From Magnetospirillum sulfuroxidans (GTDB lineage Bacteria; Pseudomonadota; Alphaproteobacteria; Rhodospirillales; Magnetospirillaceae): a stretch of DNA of 47,126 nt. The DNA lies in NCBI RefSeq assembly GCF_018224925.1, contig NZ_JAGTUF010000026.1:1-47126 (forward strand), in the 5' to 3' direction. Below are positions 16,613-24,618 of this stretch, one piece after another; position 1 is the stretch's first letter; the number at the start of each line of letters is the position of its first letter. Under the pieces are notes generated by a model. The model had not been told where the DNA came from and did not search any database. It saw only the letters and a program-made list of their open reading frames with translations. The position numbers and the translations under genes are program-made.

Positions 16613-16634
16613 TGGGGGTTGGTTTGGGGGTTGG
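16613..16634 (+). repeat. Putative integrase arm-type site, right (22-bp direct repeat)
   Basis: Identical, in the same orientation, to 605-626. It lies about 54 bp inside the right att copy, whereas the left copy lies about 131 bp inside. Its presence at both ends, distinct from the tRNA-derived core, fits integrase arm-binding sites flanking the recombination core in the circular form. Confidence 0.6.
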
Positions 16635-16687
16635 CGTTTTACCGCTGATAACAAATCACCTATCTTCAAATGGTTAGAAGACAGGTC

Positions 16688-16702
16688 TGGCGGAGGGAGA
16701 GG
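16688..16702. repeat. Right attachment-site copy (att), within tRNA-Ser
   Basis: TGGCGGAGGGAGAGG, identical to 459-473. Here it is the reverse complement of the tRNA-Ser 3' end: CCA, discriminator G, acceptor strand and the first T-stem bases. The tRNA is therefore intact at this end of the island. Confidence 0.8.
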
Positions 16703-16778
16703 GATTCGAACCCTCGATACGCTTTTGACGTATACACACTTTCCAGGCGTGCGCCTTCGACCGCTCGGCCATCCCTCC
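16688..16778 (-). tRNA. tRNA-Ser (anticodon GGA)
   Basis: Read on the minus strand the gene begins GGAGGGATGGCCGAG and ends TCCCTCCGCCA, so the 7-bp acceptor stem pairs perfectly and CCA is encoded. The anticodon stem-loop is CACGC CTGGAAA GTGTG with anticodon GGA (UCC and UCU codons). A long class II variable arm (TATACGTCAAAAGCGTATCG) and a T-arm GAGGGTTCGAATCCCTC follow, as expected for tRNA-Ser. Without CCA it is 88 nt (16691-16778). Its 3' end is the integration target of the island. Confidence 0.97.
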
Positions 16779-16967
16779 GCATCACCGGTCCGGGCAAGCC
16801 CGGTCCAGAGAAGGCGGGAAAATACACGGAAGAGGGGGGGGGTGCAAGTCCAAAGGCGCGGTCGGGTAAAAACCCGAGGCTGATGCGGAAAACCGTTGAA
16901 TTTTGGTCCTCTAAGGTGCAAACCTTGCGGTCTGACTTCAAAAGCAGAAAATCGTTGCGGGGGCATC

Positions 16968-17261
16968 ATGTTGCTGGGCCGTGTCGTTGGGTGGTTCCTG
17001 ATCGCGATTACCGTGATCATGGCGTCGGGGGACGTCGTGCTGGCTCTGGGGCCGGCAGATTATTCCGGCATTCTGACTGCAGATGTGATTACCCTGCTGC
17101 TTGGCGCTGCGCCCGAGCCGATACCGGAGCAGAGTTTGGCCGCCGCCGCCGAGGCCGTCATCATGGATTTGCCGGCCTGGGTCGTGGTCGGTTTTGCCGG
17201 CATCGCCTTGCTGGTGGCCAGCCGCAAACGCAATAAGCGGTTTCGCTTCCGTCGCTCCTGA
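16968..17261 (+). CDS. Small membrane protein of unknown function
   Basis: This 97-residue protein has a hydrophobic N-terminal segment (GRVVGWFLIAITVIMA), a middle loop with Glu/Pro-rich GAAPEPIPEQS, and a second membrane span (WVVVGFAGIALLVA). It ends in a very basic tail (RKRNKRFRFRRS), predicting the C-terminus in the cytoplasm. I chose ATG 16968, preceded by GGGGG, because it starts directly at the first membrane helix; the frame stays open to 16896. It is the first backbone gene after tRNA-Ser. No family is recognised with certainty. Confidence 0.65.
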   Translation: MLLGRVVGWFLIAITVIMASGDVVLALGPADYSGILTADVITLLLGAAPEPIPEQSLAAAAEAVIMDLPAWVVVGFAGIALLVASRKRNKRFRFRRS

Positions 17262-17317
17262 TTTCTTCCATCACCATATGGCGCTGATGGCGCCTGTCTG
17301 TTTGCCGTAGCGGCCGC

Positions 17318-19843
17318 TCAACAAGGCTCGGTCAGCGGCTTTTTCGGCAGACTGAAGAAGAAGGTGGTGCCCTGGCCCACCTCGGATTCGACCCAGATAT
17401 CGCCGCCGTGTCGGTGGACGATCTTGCGGCACAGCGCCAGACCGATGCCGGTGCCGCCGAATTTTTCCCGCGTGTGCAGACGTTGGAAGACCAGGAAAAT
17501 CCGATCGAAATATTGCGGCTCGATGCCGATGCCGTTATCGGCGACGGCAATCACCCAGCGCTCGGGCTCCTCGACAGCCCAGACGCGGATCTGGGGGGCG
17601 ACATCCTGGCGCCGGTATTTCAAGGCATTGCCCATCAAGTTTTGCAACAAGCTGACCATCTGCACCTGATCGGCCATGACCTGGGGCAGCTTCTCGCTGC
17701 TGAGTGTGGCCGCCGAATCGGCGATGGCGCTGGTCAGGTTGACCTGGGCGATGGCGAAGGCCTTGTCCATGTCGGTCGGCGCGAAGGGGCGGCCGCGGGT
17801 GCCGACACGGGAATATTCCAGCAGGTCTTGGATCATCGCCTGCTGGCGCGCGGCGGCATCGACGGCAAAGCTGATGAATTCGCGGCCATCGGCATCAAGT
17901 TTGTCGGTATACCGGCGTTCCAGCAATTGCAGGAAGCTGGAGATGGTGCGCAAGGGCTCTTGCAGGTCGTGCGAGGCGACATAGGAAAACTGTTCAAGCT
18001 CGGCATTGGACGCCTCGAGCTTGGCTGATTTTTCCATCAGTTCGGCCTGATAGCGTTCGCGGTCGGTAACGTCATGGACAATGACGTGGACATATTGGCG
18101 GCCATGCATGCGCACCGGTCCCATATGCACCTCGACTTCGCGGACTTCACCGGAAGCCAGGCGATGGCGTGAACGGAAGAATTGCTGTTCGCCGTTGGCG
18201 CTGCGGCGCATGACCGCGCTTAACGGCTCTGCTTCCATCAGCGAGACCTGTTGGATCCCTGGGGCGGCTGCCTTATCAAAGCAATAGCCGTAATATGCTT
18301 GGGCGGCGGCATTGGCATCGACGACGCGGCCGTTTTCCGGATCAATCAGCACCTTGACGGCGCTGGAGCGTTCGAACATCTCGCGATAGGTCTGTTCCCG
18401 TTCGGCCAGTTCGCGCTGGACATCTTTTTGGTCGGTAATATCGACGAAGATGCCGTTCAGCGCGGTGGCGCCGTCTTCCCCGACCGCGGCGGCGGCGCTG
18501 CCCTTCCACCAGTGAGTTTCTCCGCCAAAGGGGTGATAGCGGCCCTCCATCTGCCAAGAATCGGAGCTGAGGGCGGCCTTGGCCATGGCCTGGGCCCAAT
18601 GCTCAAGATCCTCGGGGGCAAAAGGCAGGTTCCGCCAATCCGCGATCAAATCCTCGGGGGGGATGCCGAACATCAAGGTTGATTGGGGCGAGACAAAAGA
18701 AAATCCGGGCGGCGCGTCGGGGGGTTGCAGCCACTGGAACACCGTACCGGGAGCCGAGGCGGTGACGCCGGCAAGGGTGCGTTCGGTCCGGCTGAGTTGG
18801 CCCATGGCCTGGGTGGCCAATTCCCGGCTTTGTTCCCGCGAGATCAGCAGCAGCAAGGCGGCGGCGGTCAGCGCCAGACTCAGCGCGACGCAGATCCCCA
18901 GCAGGGTCAGCGGCGCGGCGCCAAACCACAGGGCCGAACGCGGCAGATGGTGGTGAGCGCGCAAGGTCCAGCGGGTGCCGGCAAAGTCCAGAATCCGAAG
19001 GGTGGTGAATGCGGCGGAACCGGGAGTTCCAAGCCTGTCGACACCATAGATCTGATTGCTGTCGGTGACGGCGCCGGCATAGACCTGGATGTCGAGCAAC
19101 GGATCCTTGACCTTGTCGACCAGATTGCCGATCAGGGTCGGCGCATGCAGGCCCAACAATAACCAACCGAACAGGGCCTTCCGTCGCTGATCGACGGTTG
19201 CGGTGGGGAAATCCGAGCGATAGATCGGATGAACCAGCAGGAACGAGCGGCTTTCGCCATTGGTGACCAGCAGGGTCAAAGGCGCGCTGAGGGTGCTTTG
19301 ACCGCTGTCGCGCGCCACTTGCGCCGCCAGCCAGCGGGCGGGATGCGAGGCGATGTCAAAGCCGATGGCGGTGCCGGAGCGCGCCAGCGGGGCGATATGG
19401 GTAATGATCGCGGCCGGATCGCGGATGCCATCCGGGCGAACGGTAAAATCACGCCACAGGCGACGACGGATATCGGCGACAAAGGCTTGATGCTGATTTT
19501 CCGCCACCGCGACGGCCACGGCCAGCCCATCGACACCGGGATATCCGGCATCGAGCAACGAGCGTTGGACGAAGGTGTTCCATTCGTTGGCGCTCATTTC
19601 CGGGTGCTCGGCCCAGGTGCCGGCCCCGGCGCGCAAAACCGCCTGGAACGTATCCAGGCGGGCGGACAAGGCGTTGAACACCTGATCGGTGTTGCGCTCG
19701 AAATCAGCTTGGGCGGTGGCTTCTTCACGCTGCACTTCGGCCCACCAGATAAAGGTGGAGACAGCCAGCGCCAGCGTTAGCAAGGTGGCCAAAAAGCTGA
19801 TCTGCCCGACCCGCAGGCGGCGTAATAATTGGCTAGGGTTCAT
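17318..19843 (-). CDS. Sensor histidine kinase (CHASE-PAS-PAS-HisKA-HATPase)
   Basis: This 841-residue inner-membrane kinase has an N-terminal helix, a periplasmic CHASE-like domain (about 40-290; FQAVLRAGAGTW, then GYPGVDGLAVA) and a second membrane helix near 315-335. Two PAS domains follow (about 350-480 and 485-600), then a phytochrome-type HisKA (SHDLQEPLRTI, phospho-His625) and HATPase (NALKYR, DNGIGIEP, GGTGIGLALC). It has no receiver domain. It overlaps the Cache gene by 11 bp and belongs with it and the PAS-LuxR gene in one minus-strand unit. The ligand and cognate regulator are unknown; the LuxR protein lacks a receiver domain and so is not a classical partner. Confidence 0.92.
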   Translation of the reverse strand: MNPSQLLRRLRVGQISFLATLLTLALAVSTFIWWAEVQREEATAQADFERNTDQVFNALSARLDTFQAVLRAGAGTWAEHPEMSANEWNTFVQRSLLDAGYPGVDGLAVAVAVAENQHQAFVADIRRRLWRDFTVRPDGIRDPAAIITHIAPLARSGTAIGFDIASHPARWLAAQVARDSGQSTLSAPLTLLVTNGESRSFLLVHPIYRSDFPTATVDQRRKALFGWLLLGLHAPTLIGNLVDKVKDPLLDIQVYAGAVTDSNQIYGVDRLGTPGSAAFTTLRILDFAGTRWTLRAHHHLPRSALWFGAAPLTLLGICVALSLALTAAALLLLISREQSRELATQAMGQLSRTERTLAGVTASAPGTVFQWLQPPDAPPGFSFVSPQSTLMFGIPPEDLIADWRNLPFAPEDLEHWAQAMAKAALSSDSWQMEGRYHPFGGETHWWKGSAAAAVGEDGATALNGIFVDITDQKDVQRELAEREQTYREMFERSSAVKVLIDPENGRVVDANAAAQAYYGYCFDKAAAPGIQQVSLMEAEPLSAVMRRSANGEQQFFRSRHRLASGEVREVEVHMGPVRMHGRQYVHVIVHDVTDRERYQAELMEKSAKLEASNAELEQFSYVASHDLQEPLRTISSFLQLLERRYTDKLDADGREFISFAVDAAARQQAMIQDLLEYSRVGTRGRPFAPTDMDKAFAIAQVNLTSAIADSAATLSSEKLPQVMADQVQMVSLLQNLMGNALKYRRQDVAPQIRVWAVEEPERWVIAVADNGIGIEPQYFDRIFLVFQRLHTREKFGGTGIGLALCRKIVHRHGGDIWVESEVGQGTTFFFSLPKKPLTEPC

Positions 19844-20951
19844 GACGTTGTCGTCCGCGCAGTATCAGCAAGGTGATGGCCCAGAGCGTGACCACCAGTA
19901 AAATCGCGATCGGGAGGATGAAGCGCCACCCCGTCCCCCAAGAACCTTTGTTGAGGTCGGCGGCAGGTTCGCCGGCTTCCGCCATGGCCGCGACCACCCA
20001 ATTGAAGGTGGGTTCCGTCTGCGCCCAGGCCAGCCAGGTCTGTGGCCGGCCGGTGTCATTGAGCGCCATGGCGAAACGGGTGGCGCCGGCCCCCTGTTTG
20101 CCGGCCTGCCAGATTGCCTGCAACGCCTCTGTTTCGGGGGCGTTGGCGAGATTGCTGATCTTGGTGCCTTCAAGGGTGGGGGAATCGGGGAACAGGCGGA
20201 TGACCCCGTCTTGATCCAGCACCACCAGCCGACCGCCACGGGTCAGGCGCACGGCGCGCAGTCGTTCCAGAGCGTCGGCCTTGAGGCCGTCTTCGACCGC
20301 CGAGATGTAATCGCCGGTCCCGATCAGCCAGTTGAAGGGTTTGAACAGCCGGGCATAGGCGATTTTATCGTCCATGCGATCACTGACATTGGGCGGGTAC
20401 CAGCTATAGCGGACATAGCCGGCATCGCCGGGAGTGCCGACGGCGCGGATCAGTTCGCGCATGATATAGCGCCCGGCGTCGTCACGGTTTTCAAGCAACG
20501 AGGTGCCTTCCAGGCGTGGGACGGTGGGCAGCAAGATGCAGGCGCCGTCGATGCTGTCGATGAAATAATAGCCGCGTCCGCTAAAAAAGCGGGGTGAACG
20601 CAAGCTTTCGCGAATGAGTGATTGCAACGCGGCAGCGGGCATACTGCCGGCGGCTTGGGCGTGGATGGCTTCGGCGACGGCGATGGCTTCGTCCACCCGA
20701 TCGCGGATGCGTTCCTTCAGCACCACTTCGGCCTGAGATTTGACGATGGCCAAGTGACGCTGGGCGCTTTCCGTTTCATGGCGCAATACGGTGGTCAATT
20801 CCCGGCTGGGATCCAGTGCGGCGCGTTCCAGCAGAGCGCTGCGTTCGGCGCCGTATTGCCCGATCATCCAGAGAATCTGGGCGCAGGCAACCAAGGCCAG
20901 CGCGAATACGGGCAGGCGGAAGCTCCTTGCGGCTGGTGATTGTTCCGTCAC
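19833..20951 (-). CDS. Cache-domain sensor protein without output domain
   Basis: This protein of about 372 residues has an N-terminal membrane helix (PVFALALVACAQILWM), a long periplasmic helical stem, and tandem Cache-like sensing domains (GRGYYFIDSIDGACILLP, then FNWLIGTGDYISAVEDG). A C-terminal membrane helix (FILPIAILLVVTLWAI) is followed by only a short basic tail. It has no kinase, HAMP or cyclase domain. I placed the start at GTG 20951, after AGGGGG; TTG 20981 is an in-frame alternative. It overlaps the downstream CHASE kinase by 11 bp, suggesting that it senses a ligand and passes the signal to that kinase. Confidence 0.88.
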   Translation of the reverse strand: MTEQSPAARSFRLPVFALALVACAQILWMIGQYGAERSALLERAALDPSRELTTVLRHETESAQRHLAIVKSQAEVVLKERIRDRVDEAIAVAEAIHAQAAGSMPAAALQSLIRESLRSPRFFSGRGYYFIDSIDGACILLPTVPRLEGTSLLENRDDAGRYIMRELIRAVGTPGDAGYVRYSWYPPNVSDRMDDKIAYARLFKPFNWLIGTGDYISAVEDGLKADALERLRAVRLTRGGRLVVLDQDGVIRLFPDSPTLEGTKISNLANAPETEALQAIWQAGKQGAGATRFAMALNDTGRPQTWLAWAQTEPTFNWVVAAMAEAGEPAADLNKGSWGTGWRFILPIAILLVVTLWAITLLILRGRQRHEP

Positions 20952-21035
20952 GCGACGCCCCCTCGGATTATTCTTTTTCAAGAAATCCTATACCAACGGA
21001 GGTGGGTTGATCCATGCCTGACTGGGGAATGGGGG

Positions 21036-21608
21036 TTACAAAGGCAATAAGCCTTTGCGGGCGGCGGCCAGAATGGTCTGCGCCTTGGTGGCGGAGCCCA
21101 ATTTGCGGCCGCAATTGGCCAAATGGAATTCCACCGTTTTCGACGAGATGCCGAGGATCGTCGAGGTTTCCCAGGCGGTCTTGCCCTGTGCGGCCCACAG
21201 CAGCACTTCACGCTCGCGCGCGGTGAGGGCGGGGACGATATCGTCCCCGCCGCGGCCGGCGGATACCTTGGTGAAGACCTTGACGATGCCGCCATCGGCC
21301 ATGATTGCGGAACGGATGCGAATCAAGGTGCCATCGGGGCGGCGGCGGGAATAGGAATCGGTCAGGCTGGCTAGGCGTTGGCTGACGATCAGCCGGCGTT
21401 CGCCGGCGCCATGTTCCCCCCGACTGACATTGAATTCGACAAAGGTCAGGAACGGCGTTCCCACCTGCATCAGCTCGGCGGGAAAGCCCATGATGTCGAT
21501 AACCGCCCGGTTCCAGGCCAGCAAACGCAGGTCGGCGTCAAAGCGAATCACGCCGTCTTCCAGGGCGTCAAGGGTCTGTTGCAGGACGGTGGCGGCGGTG
21601 GTGTTCAT
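21036..21608 (-). CDS. PAS domain-containing LuxR-family regulator
   Basis: This 190-residue protein has an N-terminal PAS domain (about 10-120; ALEDGVIRFDADLRLLAWN) and a C-terminal LuxR/GerE helix-turn-helix (about 130-190; LTAREREVLLWAAQGKT, then ISSKTVEFHL). There is no receiver domain, so it is probably controlled by ligand or redox signals through the PAS domain. It is upstream of the Cache and kinase genes, separated by about 85 bp, and diverges from the arsenate reductase gene. A 5-bp hairpin (21649-21661) lies in that divergent gap. Confidence 0.9.
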   Translation of the reverse strand: MNTTAATVLQQTLDALEDGVIRFDADLRLLAWNRAVIDIMGFPAELMQVGTPFLTFVEFNVSRGEHGAGERRLIVSQRLASLTDSYSRRRPDGTLIRIRSAIMADGGIVKVFTKVSAGRGGDDIVPALTAREREVLLWAAQGKTAWETSTILGISSKTVEFHLANCGRKLGSATKAQTILAAARKGLLPL

Positions 21609-21723
21609 GGCAGCATCCTACGGGGTAACCAAGACGTCACCAACACTTCACTTCGCAAGTGCAAGCCTGCGGTTCATAACCAAGCAAAGCTCGGGGGGGC
21701 CGTTCCACCAGACGGAGGTAGGC

Positions 21724-22227
21724 ATGCTCGACAACCCCTTCAACGTCTTGTTCATTTGCCGGCATAATACCGCCCGCAGCCAGATGGCCGAAGCATTGCT
21801 GTCGTCCATCAGCCGCCGCCGGTTCATTGCTTATTCGGCCGGGATCGAACCCAGGGCGGAAATTCACCCGTTGACGCTGGAAACCATTAGGAATGCCGGG
21901 TTGCGGACCGATGGCCTGACGCCCAAGGGGACAGAGATGTTCCGGGGTCCCGAGGCGCCGGCCTTGGATTTCGCCTTTACCCTGTGTGACGGCAACGAAA
22001 GCTGTCCGTCGGCCCTGGCGGGGGCGCCCATGCTGGCCCATTGGCCGTTTCCCGATCCGCTGGAGGCCGAAGGCACCCACGCGGAAAAAGCGGCGGTGTT
22101 CGCCGAGGTTTTCCGCATGATCCGTCGCCGGCTGGAATTGTTCGTGGAATTGCCGATGGAACGGCTTGACCGCCTGACCTTGCAGCGTCATGTGGATGGG
22201 ATCGGCCAAAGCCCGAGCGGCGTCTGA
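21724..22227 (+). CDS. arsC: Arsenate reductase (LMW phosphatase-like, ArsC)
   Basis: This 167-residue cytoplasmic enzyme would reduce arsenate to arsenite. It has the low-molecular-weight phosphatase P-loop C(RHNTA)RS (nucleophile Cys12) and a second pair of cysteines in LCDGNESCP, as in thioredoxin-coupled ArsC. The acid Asp is in FPDPLE. ATG 21724 has GGAGGT just upstream; the longer frame from 21430 is not needed. No ars regulator or transporter is adjacent. A protein tyrosine phosphatase role is the alternative, but the cysteine pair favours arsenate. Its final codons lie in the first unit of a 48-bp tandem repeat. Confidence 0.88.
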   Translation: MLDNPFNVLFICRHNTARSQMAEALLSSISRRRFIAYSAGIEPRAEIHPLTLETIRNAGLRTDGLTPKGTEMFRGPEAPALDFAFTLCDGNESCPSALAGAPMLAHWPFPDPLEAEGTHAEKAAVFAEVFRMIRRRLELFVELPMERLDRLTLQRHVDGIGQSPSGV

Positions 22228-22324
22228 GCCGCCCGGCACGGGCGTGCCACAGGCCAAAGCCCGAGCGGCGTCTGAGCCGCCCGGCACGGGCGTGCCACAG
22301 GCCAAAGCCCGAGCGGCACGGGCG
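22204..22324. repeat. 48-bp tandem repeat (two full units plus a deleted third)
   Basis: Units begin at 22204, 22252 and 22300, each with GGCCAAAGCCCGAGCGGC. The first two are identical 48-bp units. The third matches the first 18 bp, lacks the next 16 bp, and resumes with ACGGGCG. Each full unit has GGCAC-GGGC-GTGCC, a 5-bp hairpin. The arsC stop codon (22225-22227) is inside the first unit, so the array spans the 3' end of arsC and the gap to elbB. It may terminate both convergent transcripts. Confidence 0.9.
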
Positions 22325-22333
22325 GGGCCAACC

Positions 22334-22990
22334 CTATTCCAGCATCTTGAGGATGGCGGCGACGACGGCGCGGGCGCCGTCGTCGATCTGCGAGATGGTG
22401 GCGTCAAGCATGTAACACGGCGTCGTCACCAGCTTGTTGGCGCTATCGATCACCGTCTGGCCATGGCTGGCGATGACATGGGTGGCGCCGGTTGCCCGGA
22501 CCGCGTCGGCGGTGCCGGCATCCGAACCGATCGTCACGGTGACCGCGCCCAGAACCTTGGCGATCAGGGCCGGCGCGATACACAAGGCGCCGATGGGCTT
22601 GGCGGCGGCGTGGGCGGCCGTGATGACGCGTTCGGTCTGCGGCTCGACCGTGCAATCGGCGCCGGCGACGGCGAAGGTGCACAAATTCTTGGCGGCGCCA
22701 AAGCCGCCGGGCAGCAGGACGGCGTCGAAATCGGCGATGTTCAGCTCTGACAGCGGCTTGATCGCGCCGCGCGCGATACGGGCGGCTTCGACCAAAACAT
22801 TCCGGCTTTCGGTGCTGGGTTGGCCGGTCAGATGGTTGACCACATGCATCTGGGCGATGTCGGGGGCAAAGCATTGATAGCTGGCCCCGGCGCGGTCGAT
22901 GGCCAGCAGACTGAGCACGGCTTCGTGGATTTCCGCGCCGTCATAGACGCCGCACCCGGACAAGACGACCGCGAATTTAGCCTGAGCCAT
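22334..22990 (-). CDS. elbB: Isoprenoid biosynthesis glyoxalase ElbB (DJ-1/PfpI family)
   Basis: This 218-residue protein of the DJ-1/PfpI superfamily is homologous to E. coli ElbB. Family blocks are FAVVLSGCGVYDGAEIHE, DAVLLPGGFGAAKNL and GALCIAPALIAKVL, with the conserved nucleophile-elbow cysteine. ElbB has weak glyoxalase activity and has been linked to isoprenoid output; its precise role is not settled. The minus-strand frame stays open far upstream because of high GC, but ATG 22990 with GGGGGC upstream gives the family's usual N-terminus. It converges on arsC across the repeat array and diverges from the carboxypeptidase gene. Confidence 0.92.
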   Translation of the reverse strand: MAQAKFAVVLSGCGVYDGAEIHEAVLSLLAIDRAGASYQCFAPDIAQMHVVNHLTGQPSTESRNVLVEAARIARGAIKPLSELNIADFDAVLLPGGFGAAKNLCTFAVAGADCTVEPQTERVITAAHAAAKPIGALCIAPALIAKVLGAVTVTIGSDAGTADAVRATGATHVIASHGQTVIDSANKLVTTPCYMLDATISQIDDGARAVVAAILKMLE

Positions 22991-23074
22991 GGCTGCCCCC
23001 TGATGATTTGGCTTGAACGGTCCCCATATTAGCGGGAAAACCCATTGCCCCGCCAGACCGTCACAGGAGTTTTC

Positions 23075-24565
23075 ATGCCCCGCGCCTATGATCAGTTGGA
23101 AGCCCGCTTCAAGAAGGCCAGCGTGTTGGGCGACGCTTTGTCGGTGTTGCATTGGGACATGGCCACCATGATGCCCGATGGCGGCGCCGAAGCGCGGGCC
23201 GAACAAGTGGCGTTGTTGAAGACGCTGGCCCATCAGGCGGTGACCGGCGACGACATGGCCGATTTGCTGGCGGCGGCGGAAACCGAGGTGACCGGCGATT
23301 GGGAGCGGGCCAATCTGCGCGAAATGCGCCGTGACTGGGTGCACGCGGCCGCCGTTCCCGCCGGTTTGGTCGATGCCATGGCCAAGGCTGAATCGGCTTG
23401 CGAAATGGTGTGGCGTCAGGCGCGGCCCAATGCCGATTTCGCCGCCGTGCTGCCGTCCTTGCGCGAAATCCTTTCCCTGACCATTCAGGCCGGCCAAGCC
23501 AAGGCCGAGGCCCTGGGGGTGGGTATTTACGACGCGCTGCTCGATCAATACGAGCCCGATGGCCGGTCCGCCGACATCGACGCGGTGTTCGCCGATCTGG
23601 AAGGGTTCTTGCCCGATTTCATCGCCCAGGCACTGGACGTCCAGGCGGCCCGGCCGCCGGCGCGGTTGCCGGCCGGGCCGTTTCCGATCGAACGGCAAAA
23701 AGAGCTGGGGCAACGGGTCATGGCCACTTTGGGCTTTGATTTCCATTGCGGTCGGCAAGATGTCAGCGCCCACCCGTTCTGCGGCGGCTATCCCGAGGAC
23801 GTTCGCATCACCACCCGGTACAACGTCGATGATTTTGCCTCGGCGTTGATGGGGGTGATCCACGAAACCGGCCATGCGCTTTATGATTTCGGCCTGCCCG
23901 GCGGCCGCTGGCGGACCCAGCCGGTGGGACGGGCGCGCGGCATGCAGATGCATGAAAGCCAAAGCCTGCTGATGGAAATGCAGGCCTGCCGTTCCCCCGG
24001 TTTCCTGCGTTATGCCGCCCCCTTGATGCAGGAAGCTTTCGATGGCGACGGCCCCGACTGGGGCACCGACAACCTGTATCGCCTCAGCACCCAGGTCAAG
24101 CGCGGCTTTATTCGCGTCGATGCCGACGAATGCACCTATCCCGCCCATGTCATCATCCGCTATGGCCTGGAAAAATCCCTGATCGAAGGCCGCATGGATC
24201 TGGCCGATTTGCCCGAGGCCTGGAACGACGGCTATCGCCGCTTGCTCGGCATCACCCCGCCCGACGACCGCGTCGGCTGCTTGCAAGATATCCACTGGTA
24301 CGGCGGCTCATGGGGGTATTTCCCCACCTATACCTTGGGGGCGATGACTGCCGCTCAATTGTTCGGCGCCGCCAAGGCCGCCGACCCGGATATCGAACCG
24401 GGCATCGCCCGCGGTGATTTCGCCCCGCTGCTGGCGTGGCTGCGCGCCAACGTCCACGGCAAGGCCTCGAGCTTGTCGACGCGTGAGATTTTGATCGCGG
24501 CGACCGGCAAACCCCTGGATTCCGCGGTGTTCAAGGCGCATCTGCAAAGACGGTACTTGGACTGA
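23075..24565 (+). CDS. M32 family metallocarboxypeptidase (Taq type)
   Basis: This 496-residue cytosolic zinc carboxypeptidase removes C-terminal residues from peptides. The zinc motif HETGH is at residues 263-267, with the downstream conserved MHESQS (third ligand Glu) and VKRGFIRVDADECTYPAH, as in Thermus carboxypeptidase Taq. Length is normal for M32. ATG 23075 was chosen for AGGAG upstream; the track frame starting at 23045 adds ten unconserved residues. It precedes thrC by about 50 bp on the same strand. Confidence 0.95.
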   Translation: MPRAYDQLEARFKKASVLGDALSVLHWDMATMMPDGGAEARAEQVALLKTLAHQAVTGDDMADLLAAAETEVTGDWERANLREMRRDWVHAAAVPAGLVDAMAKAESACEMVWRQARPNADFAAVLPSLREILSLTIQAGQAKAEALGVGIYDALLDQYEPDGRSADIDAVFADLEGFLPDFIAQALDVQAARPPARLPAGPFPIERQKELGQRVMATLGFDFHCGRQDVSAHPFCGGYPEDVRITTRYNVDDFASALMGVIHETGHALYDFGLPGGRWRTQPVGRARGMQMHESQSLLMEMQACRSPGFLRYAAPLMQEAFDGDGPDWGTDNLYRLSTQVKRGFIRVDADECTYPAHVIIRYGLEKSLIEGRMDLADLPEAWNDGYRRLLGITPPDDRVGCLQDIHWYGGSWGYFPTYTLGAMTAAQLFGAAKAADPDIEPGIARGDFAPLLAWLRANVHGKASSLSTREILIAATGKPLDSAVFKAHLQRRYLD

Positions 24566-24618
24566 GGTGCAAGTGCCGCTAATGTTGCCCGTTTTTCCGT
24601 GCCAGAGCAGGTAAATCC

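Larger units (their letters stand above)
459..16702. mobile_element. tRNA-Ser-integrated genomic island (satellite-like, defence cargo)
   Basis: The segment is bounded by 15-bp direct repeats matching the tRNA-Ser 3' end. It carries a P4-type integrase next to the left end, arm-like 22-bp repeats near both ends, an AlpA-like HTH and a primase-helicase. Base composition is visibly lower and more uneven in GC than the backbone, with AT-rich patches near 10.0-10.4 kb and 15.0-15.2 kb. No terminase, capsid, tail, relaxase or type IV secretion gene was found. It is therefore best described as a satellite-like or mobilisable integrative island of about 16.2 kb. Its cargo is a methyltransferase/GHKL-kinase/receiver/Vsr/HNH cluster. 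Confidence 0.85.

Noticed and set aside
459-16702. Complete prophage
   Set aside because: No terminase, portal, capsid, tail or lysis gene is visible; only integrase, HTH and replication genes plus cargo.
16779-16967. Second RNA gene or small gene after tRNA-Ser
   Set aside because: The gap has purine-rich stretches but no cloverleaf, hairpin or credible frame.
22204-22324. CRISPR array
   Set aside because: The units are contiguous 48-bp duplications with no unique spacers, and no cas gene is near.
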